A stretch of DNA of 64,000 bases from positions 1 through 64,000 of the forward strand of contig CALKBI010000012.1 in NCBI GenBank assembly GCA_937990185.1. The letters run 5' to 3'. Positions within the stretch are counted from its first letter, which is position 1. Each line of letters starts with the position of its first letter. The notes under the pieces are model-generated. The model was given only the letters and a program-made list of their open reading frames with translations, ran no database searches and was not told the origin of the DNA. Source of the DNA: an uncultured Neomegalonema sp. (GTDB taxonomy: Bacteria > Pseudomonadota > Alphaproteobacteria > Rhodobacterales > Rhodobacteraceae). Below are positions 37,868-46,557 of the stretch, piece after piece. The position numbers were made by a program, and so were the translations under genes.

Positions 37868-39187
37868 ATGCGCACAATTAAAGTCACTACTTTAGCCATT
37901 TTGCTTGCCGCTCCGGGTGGTGTAAGCACTGTTTCAGCACAGCAAATCGATGCAACTCAAGCTATTGGCGGTGTTGTTGGCGCGGCAGCAGGTGGCCTTG
38001 TAGGCAACCAATTCGGCGGCGGCAGCGGCAGGACTGTGGCAACAATCGCTGGAGCACTTGTTGGTGGCGTGGTCGGATCACAGGTAGCGAAGAACGTTGC
38101 ACCAAATTTCTATGCGGCACAGCAACCTTCCGGATTCCAAACCCAACAAGCGAGCTATCAAGCGCCGTCAGCCTATCAAGGACAGACCAGCTTTCAAACA
38201 CAGCAGCCTACTTATCAAGCGCCGCCCTCCTATCAAGGACTAACCGCTATAGGAACCCAGCAAACTGCCTACCAAACGCCATCTAGCTATCAAGGGCAGA
38301 CTACTTTCGGAACGCAACAAACTACTTATCAAACGCCGTCTTCTTATCAGGGACAGACCGCTTTTGAAACGCAGCAAACTGCCTACCAAGCTCCGTCTTC
38401 TTATCAGGGACAGACTGCTTTCCAAACACAGCAAACCACCTACCAAGCGCCTTCTTCCTATCAAGGACAGACTGCTTTCCAAACGCAGCAGCCTACCTAT
38501 CAAGCGCCGTCTTCTTATCAGGGACAGACCACTTTCCAAACGCAGCAAACTGCATATCAAGCACCGTCTTCCTATCAAGGACAGACCGCCTTCGAGACGC
38601 AGCAGCCTGTCTATCAAGCACCGTCTAGTTATCAAGGGCAGACCGCTTTTGAAACGCAGCAAACTACCTACCAAGCACCATCTTCCTATCAAGGGCAGAC
38701 TGCTTTCCAAACACAGCAAACTGCATATCAAGCACCGTCTTCCTATCAAGGACAGACTGCTTTTGAGACGCAGCAGCCTACCTATCAAGCACCGTCTAGT
38801 TATCAGGGACAGACCGCTTTCGAAACACAGCAAACCAGCTACCAAGCGCCGTCTTCCTATCAAGGACAGAGCGCTTTCGAAGCGCAGCAACCAGCCTATC
38901 AAGCACCATCCAGCTATCAGGGACAGACGACATACACAGTTCGGCAACCGAGCCACCAAACACAGCAATCAGCTTTTTCTCAGGTTGAGCAGACATATGC
39001 CGCGCCAGGATCGACATACAATCAATCGACAACTTATACAGCCCCGTCTACATCGTCCTACAACGGCTCATTCACCACAGGTTCCGGTCCAGCATATGAG
39101 CCAGCAAGCACTCAAATCGGAGCATATAGCAATAGTTACGGCTCCACTTATGGTCGACCAACGTTTGGTTCTTTTTACGGAAACTAA
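37868..39187 (+). CDS. exported glycine-zipper protein with 14 tandem 19-aa Y/Q-rich repeats
   Basis: Signal peptide; GGVVGAAAGGLVGNQFGGGSGRTVATIAGALVGGVVGSQV glycine-zipper (17 kDa antigen-like); then 14 copies of [TP]xYQAPSSYQGQTxFxTQQ; Y/S/T/G-rich tail. Confidence 0.85.
   Translation: MRTIKVTTLAILLAAPGGVSTVSAQQIDATQAIGGVVGAAAGGLVGNQFGGGSGRTVATIAGALVGGVVGSQVAKNVAPNFYAAQQPSGFQTQQASYQAPSAYQGQTSFQTQQPTYQAPPSYQGLTAIGTQQTAYQTPSSYQGQTTFGTQQTTYQTPSSYQGQTAFETQQTAYQAPSSYQGQTAFQTQQTTYQAPSSYQGQTAFQTQQPTYQAPSSYQGQTTFQTQQTAYQAPSSYQGQTAFETQQPVYQAPSSYQGQTAFETQQTTYQAPSSYQGQTAFQTQQTAYQAPSSYQGQTAFETQQPTYQAPSSYQGQTAFETQQTSYQAPSSYQGQSAFEAQQPAYQAPSSYQGQTTYTVRQPSHQTQQSAFSQVEQTYAAPGSTYNQSTTYTAPSTSSYNGSFTTGSGPAYEPASTQIGAYSNSYGSTYGRPTFGSFYGN
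38150..38947 (+). repeat. 57-bp coding minisatellite, 14 in-frame units
   Basis: Period 57 nt (19 codons), counted directly from the translation, from GCG AGC TAT at 38150 to CGG CAA ending 38947. Confidence 0.95.
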
Positions 39188-39216
39188 TCAGACTTCATTC
39201 TGAATGAAACGTTTTC

Positions 39217-39252
39217 AGGGCCGCTATCTCACGTTGATAGCGGCCCTTTTTT
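39217..39252 (+). terminator. intrinsic terminator of the repeat-protein gene
   Basis: Perfect 12-bp stem AGGGCCGCTATC/GATAGCGGCCCT, 7-nt loop TCACGTT, then TTTTT (39248-39252). Confidence 0.92.
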
Positions 39253-39258
39253 ACCCCG

Positions 39259-40440
39259 CTAAGCCGCAAAACGTTCGCGTTTGGCATTAGTTAAAACACC
39301 AGCCATCTTCCAAAATACGGCTGCCAAAACAAATCCACCATATCCATCGACGGCATAGTGCCATCCGAGCAAAACAGACCCCACCATAATCGCTGCAAAG
39401 AAGATCCAAGCAGCGACAGCTACAAACCAGTTCACGCGGCTAGCATAAATCGCAATCAATGCGGCGGTTGCAACATGCATGGATGGGAACGCAGAGATAC
39501 CAGCCGACCCGTCTCGCGCGCCGCTATAGCCTTCCCACAACAATTCTTGTGTTGATAATGCCCATAATGGAACTGTTTCAGCAGCTTCATAGAGGGTACT
39601 CATCAAAGGCACATATTCAGTGCCATATCCGGCTAATTCGTAAAATGCAGGACCAGCGGACGAAAAAATAACGGCAAGGAAGAACCCACCGAATAACCAC
39701 GTCAGAGCAAAGCTAACGAGATACTGCATATGCGCGCCCCGCCCGCTCATACCCGCAATCAAAAGGCTTGAGATCATAACAACGAACCAAGCATTATAAA
39801 TCAGGTTGAACGCACCCAGCACACTTGGATGGTACATGAACGAACCAAACCATTCATGTGGCAGCCATCCGAAGTGGAGTGCGATGTCTAAGTTCTTGAG
39901 TGCAACATCCCATTCAAACGGGCTAATGATTGCTATCGCGCCCTTCAAAACCGCAAAGCCGGTCATAAGCAACGAAATCGCGATCAACATATGAATTGAG
40001 TTGAATATCGCTTCCCGATTAAACAACAGCTTTAACCACTGAAACAACGCGCCACTGACACTGGCCGGTTTTTCAATCAGCGCCATCCGTACGAGTTTCC
40101 AAGTAAGAATGAGTCCAAGGATTAAGATCAGCGCAATCCCACAGAAATAGGCAAAGCTAGCCACAACGCCAAGATCAGGCTGGTTGCCCGTAAAATCTGA
40201 CACGGGATAAGATAATAAAAACGTAAATGTTCCAAGCACATATAGGGTCAAATAATTCTTGGCCGTGCGAAGGAAATCACCAAAAAACTGTGAGCTTCCA
40301 CCCACGTCCCTTGTTCCTGCCACTGGATAGGTCAAAGTTAAACCCTCACAAAGTACTACCAAGAAGAGCGCGGCAACCGCAGTCCGAGCCAGAGTAATAT
40401 CGATGTAAAAAGTTAAAATTTTAGGAGGAAGGAGCTGCAA
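39259..40440 (-). CDS. PAP2-superfamily membrane phosphatase / inositolphosphotransferase-like protein
   Basis: Multi-TM protein with GSAGISAFPSMHVATAAL and GWHYAVDGYGGFVLA (PAP2 motif remnants). Confidence 0.8.
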   Translation of the reverse strand: MQLLPPKILTFYIDITLARTAVAALFLVVLCEGLTLTYPVAGTRDVGGSSQFFGDFLRTAKNYLTLYVLGTFTFLLSYPVSDFTGNQPDLGVVASFAYFCGIALILILGLILTWKLVRMALIEKPASVSGALFQWLKLLFNREAIFNSIHMLIAISLLMTGFAVLKGAIAIISPFEWDVALKNLDIALHFGWLPHEWFGSFMYHPSVLGAFNLIYNAWFVVMISSLLIAGMSGRGAHMQYLVSFALTWLFGGFFLAVIFSSAGPAFYELAGYGTEYVPLMSTLYEAAETVPLWALSTQELLWEGYSGARDGSAGISAFPSMHVATAALIAIYASRVNWFVAVAAWIFFAAIMVGSVLLGWHYAVDGYGGFVLAAVFWKMAGVLTNAKRERFAA

Positions 40441-40467
40441 AATCTTTCGAAAACATAGGAAAAATGG

Positions 40468-41127
40468 CTATTTTTGCGCTGTCAATGCCTCTTCCAACTC
40501 AGCAAAGCTCGTAACCAAAACATCTGCACCGCTTTCCAGCAAAACGGCATCAGAGTGATACCCCCAAGTCACGCCAACAGCATAACACCCAAAAGACTTC
40601 GCCATAAGCATGTCATAGCTGGTATCTCCAATCATGACCATGCTATCCGCCCCAGTCAGCCGGGCGCAATTCTCGAGCATTCCGGGATGCGGCTTTGAAG
40701 GCGCATCATCTGCTGATTGCGTTGCCACAAAATGCCCGCGCAGCCCAGACTGATCGAGCAAATGGTCAAGGCCGCGCCGCGCTTTTCCCGTTGCCACCGC
40801 CAGCAACTCACCCGAATTGTTAAGACGATCCAAACAATCCCGCGCGCCAGCATAAAATGTTGCGCTTTCATTAGGGTTGGCTTCACGCCACGCTATCGAG
40901 GATTGTCTGAATGTTCTATCAATCACTGACAAAACTTCGCCGCTCTGCCCCGGTGCAAGCGCCGCCACTGCTTGCGGAACAGATAACCCGACAATCCCTC
41001 TGATGGCATCATCCGAAGGCGCAGGCAATTTTGCCGCCGAAAACGCCTCGCGCATCGCATGGATAATTGCGGCTTGGCTATCAACCAGCGTTCCATCGCA
41101 ATCGAAGACGATCAAACGCAGGCTCAT
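40468..41127 (-). CDS. HAD-IA family hydrolase (phosphoglycolate phosphatase-like)
   Basis: LIVFDCDGTLVDSQAAI, AVATGKARRGLDHLL, MVMIGDTSYDMLMAKSFG. Confidence 0.9.
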   Translation of the reverse strand: MSLRLIVFDCDGTLVDSQAAIIHAMREAFSAAKLPAPSDDAIRGIVGLSVPQAVAALAPGQSGEVLSVIDRTFRQSSIAWREANPNESATFYAGARDCLDRLNNSGELLAVATGKARRGLDHLLDQSGLRGHFVATQSADDAPSKPHPGMLENCARLTGADSMVMIGDTSYDMLMAKSFGCYAVGVTWGYHSDAVLLESGADVLVTSFAELEEALTAQK

Positions 41128-42152
41128 GCTTTCGGCTCCGGAAGTAAATTTTCATCATCTCCTAGCGATAAATCCCAGCCGAATGTCTCCCACGAATGTC
41201 GCATATGCTCGGGCATCTCTGCGATGAGTTCGACGGTCCTGCCAGACCCATCGGGATGCGGTATGGCAATGTGGCGCGCATGTAAGTGCAGTTTGTTACT
41301 TATTGAACCCGTCACACGACGTTCGGCGTCTTCACCTGATGGACCGTATTTTCCGTCGCCAATAATCGGGCAATTAATCGCCGAAAGATGCGCGCGCAGT
41401 TGGTGCGTGCGCCCGGTCACAGGCCGCAAAGCCATCCATGACGCTCTCTTCGCAGCCGTCTCAACAACCGCATAATCCGTGATTGAGCGCTTGGCATTCG
41501 GATGCTCTGCCATCTCGCGCGGTTCGATACAGATCATCTTCTCGCCCATCGGTCCGGGCAATTTTTCCAACGCATAGGCTACCGTTCCTTGCCGCACTTT
41601 TGGCACGCCGACACAAGCTGCCCAGTAAAGCTTACGCGCCGCTTTTGACCGAAAAGCCCCCGTGAGCGCCCGCGCCGCCGCACCGTGCCGCGCCAGCACC
41701 AACAATCCTGATGTGTCTTTGTCAATCCGGTGTACCAGCTTGGGCCTATCCCCCTCTCCGGCAAGCGCCCCGAGCATTCCGTCGATATGCCTCGATTGCC
41801 CTGTACCGCCTTGCACCGGGATACCGGGAGGCTTGTTCAGCGCGATCATATGATCATCCTCATAGATCACCATCGAGCGGATCAGCTTAACATCGGCATC
41901 TGAGATATTCCGCATCGGTTTAGGCGGTGGCGCATTACCATCGGGCACAGGAGGAACGCGCACCATCATATGCGCTTCGATCCGTGCGTTAGATTTTGCA
42001 CGGCCACCATCCAGCCGCACCTCGCCCTTACGCAGCATCTTTTCGATGCGCCCTTGAGTAAGCTGAGGAAATTTAGCCCGAAGCCAGCGGTCAATTCGCT
42101 GTCCGGCTTCCCCCGGTTCGACTTCAAGATGTTGAACGCCGCTCATGGCCAT
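41124..42152 (-). CDS. RluC/RluD-family 23S rRNA pseudouridine synthase
   Basis: S4 domain (IDRWLRAKFPQLTQGRIEKMLRKGEVRLDG), LNKPPGIPVQGG, HRIDKDTSGLLVLAR, GRTHQLRAHL. Confidence 0.93.
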   Translation of the reverse strand: MAMSGVQHLEVEPGEAGQRIDRWLRAKFPQLTQGRIEKMLRKGEVRLDGGRAKSNARIEAHMMVRVPPVPDGNAPPPKPMRNISDADVKLIRSMVIYEDDHMIALNKPPGIPVQGGTGQSRHIDGMLGALAGEGDRPKLVHRIDKDTSGLLVLARHGAAARALTGAFRSKAARKLYWAACVGVPKVRQGTVAYALEKLPGPMGEKMICIEPREMAEHPNAKRSITDYAVVETAAKRASWMALRPVTGRTHQLRAHLSAINCPIIGDGKYGPSGEDAERRVTGSISNKLHLHARHIAIPHPDGSGRTVELIAEMPEHMRHSWETFGWDLSLGDDENLLPEPKA

Positions 42153-42532
42153 ACCGCCCTTCCGAGCGTCAGCCCGCCAAATAATGCAAGAATAGACAAA
42201 ACCACCGATCCGCCGACATACAGCGCAGCGTGACCCATACGTCCATTTTCTATTAAATTCAAAGCATCAAGCGAGAACGCGGAAAAAGTCGTGAATCCGC
42301 CAAGCACACCTGTCATTACAAAAGGCGCATAGGCTCCCCAAGTTCCGGGAAACCTATGCAACATAGCCACCGCTGCGATACCCATAATCAGCGAGCCGAG
42401 CACATTCACAGCCATCGTTCCAACGGGAAAGCCCGGCCCAAAAACGCGCAATGTCCACACGCCAACGCCATATCGGAGCGACGCGCCGATTGCGCCGCCG
42501 AGAGCTACGGATAATACTGTCATTCCGCGCAT
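42143..42532 (-). CDS. crcB: CrcB-family fluoride efflux channel
   Basis: MTVLSVALGGAIGASLRYGVGVWTLRVFG..FPVGTMAVNVLGSLIMG, TGVLGGFTTFSAFSLD. Confidence 0.93.
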   Translation of the reverse strand: MRGMTVLSVALGGAIGASLRYGVGVWTLRVFGPGFPVGTMAVNVLGSLIMGIAAVAMLHRFPGTWGAYAPFVMTGVLGGFTTFSAFSLDALNLIENGRMGHAALYVGGSVVLSILALFGGLTLGRAVWP

Positions 42533-42587
42533 ATACAGCGCCGCCCCCGTTACAGCAATCAAGAGGTTTCCTATGCCGCGTAATCCA

Positions 42588-43649
42588 ATGAAAATCGCAA
42601 CCATTCCCGGCGACGGTATTGGTAAGGAAACAGTGCCCGAAGGCCTTAGAGTTTTAGACGCGGCAGCAAAACGCTTTGACCTCAGATTTGATTTTACCGA
42701 GCACGATTTTGCCTCCGCAGAGTTCTACACTGAGCATGGCGACATGATGCCTCCGGATTGGAAAGAACGCCTGCAAGGCAGCGATGCCATATTTTTTGGT
42801 GCTGTAGGGTGGCCAGATGTCGTCCCAGATCACATTTCGCTGTGGGGGTCGCTAATCAAGTTTCGCCGCGAGTTCGATCAATATGTCAATATGCGCCCCG
42901 CCCGCGCCATGCCCGGTGTTCCGTTGCCCCTTGTCGGACGCGGCCCCGGTGACATCGACATGGTGATCATCCGCGAGAACACCGAGGGGGAGTATTCCTC
43001 GATTGGCGGAAAAATGTTTCCGGGAACCGACCGCGAGGTCGTTTTGCAAGAAACCGTCATGTCCCGCATCGGCGTTGATCGGATACTGAGATATGCATTC
43101 GAGCTTGCGGTAAAACGCGGCGGCCATCTCACATCGGCAACAAAATCAAATGGCATATCAATAACAATGCCTTATTGGGATGAGCGTGTTGCAGAGATGG
43201 CAGAGCAATATCCCAATGTAAAAGTCGATAAGTTTCATATCGACATTCTGGTCGCGCAATTTGTGCTGCACCCTGATTGGTTTGATGTTGTTGTCGCCTC
43301 GAATCTTTTTGGCGACATTCTCTCTGACCTTGGCCCCGCTTGCACGGGTACAATTGGAATCGCTCCATCGGGCAACATCAATCCGGAAAGAAAGTTTCCC
43401 TCGCTGTTCGAGCCAGTCCACGGATCTGCGCCCGATATCGCTGGTAAAGGCATCGCAAACCCTATCGGCCAGATCTGGGCGGGTGCAATGATGCTGGATC
43501 ATCTTGAACAGCCAAAAGCGGCTTCAGCTATTGTCTCTGCAATCGAGGTCGTTCTGTCCGATGAATCCCTGAGAACCGCAGATTTAGGCGGTAAAGCAGA
43601 TACAAAAACCTGCGGGGCAGCAGTCGCCGATGCCCTCTTGAGTATGTAA
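42588..43649 (+). CDS. tartrate dehydrogenase/decarboxylase family (beta-decarboxylating dehydrogenase)
   Basis: MKIATIPGDGIGKETVPEGLRVLD, LWGSLIKFRREFDQYVNMRPARAMPGV, IIRENTEGEYSSIGGKM, LFGDILSDLGPACTGTIGIAPSGNI. Confidence 0.88.
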   Translation: MKIATIPGDGIGKETVPEGLRVLDAAAKRFDLRFDFTEHDFASAEFYTEHGDMMPPDWKERLQGSDAIFFGAVGWPDVVPDHISLWGSLIKFRREFDQYVNMRPARAMPGVPLPLVGRGPGDIDMVIIRENTEGEYSSIGGKMFPGTDREVVLQETVMSRIGVDRILRYAFELAVKRGGHLTSATKSNGISITMPYWDERVAEMAEQYPNVKVDKFHIDILVAQFVLHPDWFDVVVASNLFGDILSDLGPACTGTIGIAPSGNINPERKFPSLFEPVHGSAPDIAGKGIANPIGQIWAGAMMLDHLEQPKAASAIVSAIEVVLSDESLRTADLGGKADTKTCGAAVADALLSM

Positions 43650-43718
43650 GTACACGATAGCATTACTTTGATGCTTTCAGGCAGAAAACCTATATCCGCT
43701 TTGCCTGAAAGCGTTGGC

Positions 43719-44822
43719 TTAAACCGCGCCTTCCGACATGACCGCGAGAATTCGCGAGTCGCCGGACAAGCCAAGCGCCGTTCGATCCGCGTCACGGCAC
43801 GTTATCAATGCTGCCAATCCCGCTGCACCGGAGGGCGAGCTTTCCAAGCTTATCTCGGCGAGTCGCGCAACCGCCGAACTCGCCTCGTCATCAGACAGAG
43901 TTACGAACGCATCGGCCTCTCTTGCTAAGTATTCAAGCGCCACATGCGAGGGGTCTTTGCAATCGAGCCGTCCCATATTCGAAACCGGTCCCGGCGCTGT
44001 GACTGGCCCCCCAGCCTGCACGCCCTCCAGCAAACAAGCCGCCGCATCAGGTTCGACAACGATAATTTTGGGATCGCTCCCCCATGCTTCGCGCAAAGTA
44101 GCCGCGACCGCCGATGCCATGCCGCCAACCCCCGCCTGCAAGAAAATATGCGTAGGGGCTTCCATGGCTTCAACCGTTTCAGCCGCGAGAACCGTATAAC
44201 CCTCCAGCACCGTCAAAGCCGGATCGACATACCCCGGCCACGTGGAATCTGAGATCAGCAGACCTTCGCTACGCCCGGCCTGCTCCGCCGCCGCCATGCT
44301 TTCTTCATAAATTTCGCCAGCTCGAACGACCGTCGCGCCAATGCCTCTCAAACGCTCGGCGAAGCCTTCCGGCACAGAGTCGCTGAGATAGACGCTCGCT
44401 TTCACGCCGAAAACCCGTGCTCCAGCAGCCACCGACAAGCCGTGATTACCTGCACTGGCGCATAATACGTGCAAATCACTGACGGCGGACTTTACCGCAT
44501 CCGAGGTCAATTCACTTGCTGCAACCGAGCGTCCGAGCGCGGCCTCTGCCGCTTCCTTGACAGCACAGGCAACTGCATACGCGCCGCCAAGCGCCTTAAA
44601 GCTGCCCAGCCCCATGCGTTGCCGTTCATCCTTGATACGAATACTCGCCACGCCTAGCGCTTCCGCCAAATCGGTGCGATCCAACAACGGCGTTTCAGCG
44701 TGAACCGGACAAGCTGACAACATCGCCCGCACAGGGTCAGCCACCGTGCGAAGAACACCGCGCGCCATCTCGACATCGGGCGACAGACCAGTCCCGCGCA
44801 GCGGATTCGAAACGATTCTCAT
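43719..44822 (-). CDS. PLP-dependent lyase, diaminopropionate ammonia-lyase / threonine dehydratase-like
   Basis: IRIKDERQRMGLGSFKALGGAYAVA, CASAGNHGLSVAAGARVFG, VGGMASAVAATL. Confidence 0.82.
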   Translation of the reverse strand: MRIVSNPLRGTGLSPDVEMARGVLRTVADPVRAMLSACPVHAETPLLDRTDLAEALGVASIRIKDERQRMGLGSFKALGGAYAVACAVKEAAEAALGRSVAASELTSDAVKSAVSDLHVLCASAGNHGLSVAAGARVFGVKASVYLSDSVPEGFAERLRGIGATVVRAGEIYEESMAAAEQAGRSEGLLISDSTWPGYVDPALTVLEGYTVLAAETVEAMEAPTHIFLQAGVGGMASAVAATLREAWGSDPKIIVVEPDAAACLLEGVQAGGPVTAPGPVSNMGRLDCKDPSHVALEYLAREADAFVTLSDDEASSAVARLAEISLESSPSGAAGLAALITCRDADRTALGLSGDSRILAVMSEGAV

Positions 44823-44834
44823 AAAAGATTATCT

Positions 44835-45641
44835 CTACTTATTATCTTTGCGCCGACGCACTTCAGCAAAAACAGTCGGAGCATCCGCGCCCACCAGACC
44901 AACCGAACGTGCCACCGCCGCAGTATCCGCGCGAATAAAGGGGTTGGTCTTTTTCTCCACGCCAAGCAACGAAGGAGCCGTATATCCGCCCTTTTTCAGC
45001 GTTTCCGTTACCTCGGCAATACGAGCCAGCAATTCAGGATTATCCGGCTCTATATCGAGGGAAAAATCACCGTTTGCCGCTGTGTACTCATGACCAAAGA
45101 AAACCGTTGTATCATCGGGCAAAGCCTTCAACGCCGCCAATGATCCCCACATCTGCAATGCCGTACCCTCGAACAAACGGCCACAGCCCATCGCAAACAG
45201 AGTATCACCGCTGAAGAGAACCTTTGGCCCCGGCATGTGATAAACGATGTGGCCAACAGTATGCCCCGGCGTATCGAAGATATCGACGCTATGATCCCCA
45301 AATCGCCAAGGCTGGCCTGCTGTTACTTCAATATCGAGCTTTGGCAACCTCGCTGCATCCGCTCTCGCGCCAACAACTTTAACATTGCCGCGCGCGCGCA
45401 GCTTTTCGACACCTTCGACATGATCACCGTGATGGTGAGTCAGCAGGATGTGGGTCAAATCCCATCCTAAATAATCAAGCGCCGATTCGATTTGCGCAGC
45501 CTCGGGCGCATCAATCGCAGCAACCAAACCGCTGTCTTTGTCTCGCGCCAAATATCCGTAATTGTCCGACCGGCAAGGAAAAGTCGCTATATCGAGCGCA
45601 CCACATGCGGTCATTTTGATAATCTCGGCTGCATCCGCCAT
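44835..45641 (-). CDS. gloB: hydroxyacylglutathione hydrolase (glyoxalase II)
   Basis: THILLTHHHGDHVEGVEKL, DTPGHTVGHIVYH, FSGDTLFAMGCGRLFEGTALQMW, FFGHEYTAANGDF. Confidence 0.93.
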   Translation of the reverse strand: MADAAEIIKMTACGALDIATFPCRSDNYGYLARDKDSGLVAAIDAPEAAQIESALDYLGWDLTHILLTHHHGDHVEGVEKLRARGNVKVVGARADAARLPKLDIEVTAGQPWRFGDHSVDIFDTPGHTVGHIVYHMPGPKVLFSGDTLFAMGCGRLFEGTALQMWGSLAALKALPDDTTVFFGHEYTAANGDFSLDIEPDNPELLARIAEVTETLKKGGYTAPSLLGVEKKTNPFIRADTAAVARSVGLVGADAPTVFAEVRRRKDNK

Positions 45642-45743
45642 TTTCGCGTCCTTTCGGCAGTATCGATTCTCTGCTTGATACTATTGCCTTGTACGTCCAA
45701 TTGAACAGATGATGATACCCACGCAATGCAGGAGGCGGTGCCA

Positions 45744-46508
45744 ATGCATCTCGACATCGCATCCCTCTGGGATTTTTACTACACGCACCATTTGGGTGCA
45801 GTCGCACAGCGAAATCTTCAACTGACGTTGCGTGGCATCTGGCCGGATGTAAAAGGAATGTCCGTCCTCGGATATGGGTTCACCGCACCGTTTATGCGGC
45901 CCTTTGCGAATGAAGCCGCGCGTACCCTGTGTTTTATGCCCGAAGTTCAGGGGGCCGGGGTTTGGCCGCGTGAAGGCCTCAGCGCAACTGCTCTTGTTCG
46001 CCCCGGAGAGTTACCTCTGCCGAATGGTTTTGTTGATCGATTGATTATTGCTCATGCAATCGAGGCGGAACCGCGCCTTGACGCCTTGATGGAAGAGATT
46101 TGGCGGATTCTCGCACCCGACGGGCGTGTCTTGATTATTGCCGCCAATCGAAGCGGGCTGTGGGCCAGAACGGACAATACCCCTTTCGGCATTGGCAGGC
46201 CCTATTCTGCAAGGCAACTAGACCGCCTGCTCCGTGATCACAATCTCACACCGGAAGCACATAGCGGCGCGCTTTATTTTCCACCCAGCGACCGCAGGTT
46301 TTGGCTGCGCACCTCCGCAACCGCAGAGCGCTTCGGGCGACGTGTCGACGCGCAACGCTTCGCGGGAGCTTTGCTTGTGGAGGCATCAAAACAGGTCTTT
46401 GCCTTGCCGCGAAATGGCGTAAAAGCGCGAGCAGGCGGATTGCTCGGCCCGATCAAAGGCCTCGCGCCAAAACCCGTAAAGCCGGTAGGGGCATCAAACC
46501 GCGATTGA
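45744..46508 (+). CDS. class I SAM-dependent methyltransferase domain protein
   Basis: SVLGYGFTAPFMRPF, LPNGFVDRLIIAHAIEAEPRLDALMEEIWRILAPDGRVLIIAANRSGLWARTDNTPFGIGRPYSARQL; divergent from gloB. Confidence 0.8.
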   Translation: MHLDIASLWDFYYTHHLGAVAQRNLQLTLRGIWPDVKGMSVLGYGFTAPFMRPFANEAARTLCFMPEVQGAGVWPREGLSATALVRPGELPLPNGFVDRLIIAHAIEAEPRLDALMEEIWRILAPDGRVLIIAANRSGLWARTDNTPFGIGRPYSARQLDRLLRDHNLTPEAHSGALYFPPSDRRFWLRTSATAERFGRRVDAQRFAGALLVEASKQVFALPRNGVKARAGGLLGPIKGLAPKPVKPVGASNRD

Positions 46509-46557
46509 ATCCGCGCGCCTGCCCGCCTAAAGCTGATGGGAAGCAAGGGACGGGCCT

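Noticed and set aside
38240-38968. 242-aa antisense ORF (MLCLVARLPNC...LIGRRRLVAGLL repeats) opposite the repeat array
   Set aside because: Direct consequence of the 57-bp in-frame repeat lacking stops on the other strand. The protein merely mirrors the minisatellite period, and no independent start or SD context supports it.
37868-39187. Treating the 57-bp array as a CRISPR array
   Set aside because: Units abut with no unique spacers, the period is a multiple of 3, and the array is translated in a continuous signal-peptide-bearing ORF; no cas genes nearby.
38364-39203. 279-aa ORF in another forward frame (KRSSLPIKHRLLIRDR...)
   Set aside because: Same repeat artefact. The signal-peptide/glycine-zipper frame with a good start site is the coding frame.
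42533-42587. Fluoride riboswitch upstream of crcB
   Set aside because: The spacer between the likely crcB and tartrate dehydrogenase starts is only about 55 nt and I see no crcB-motif pseudoknot elements.
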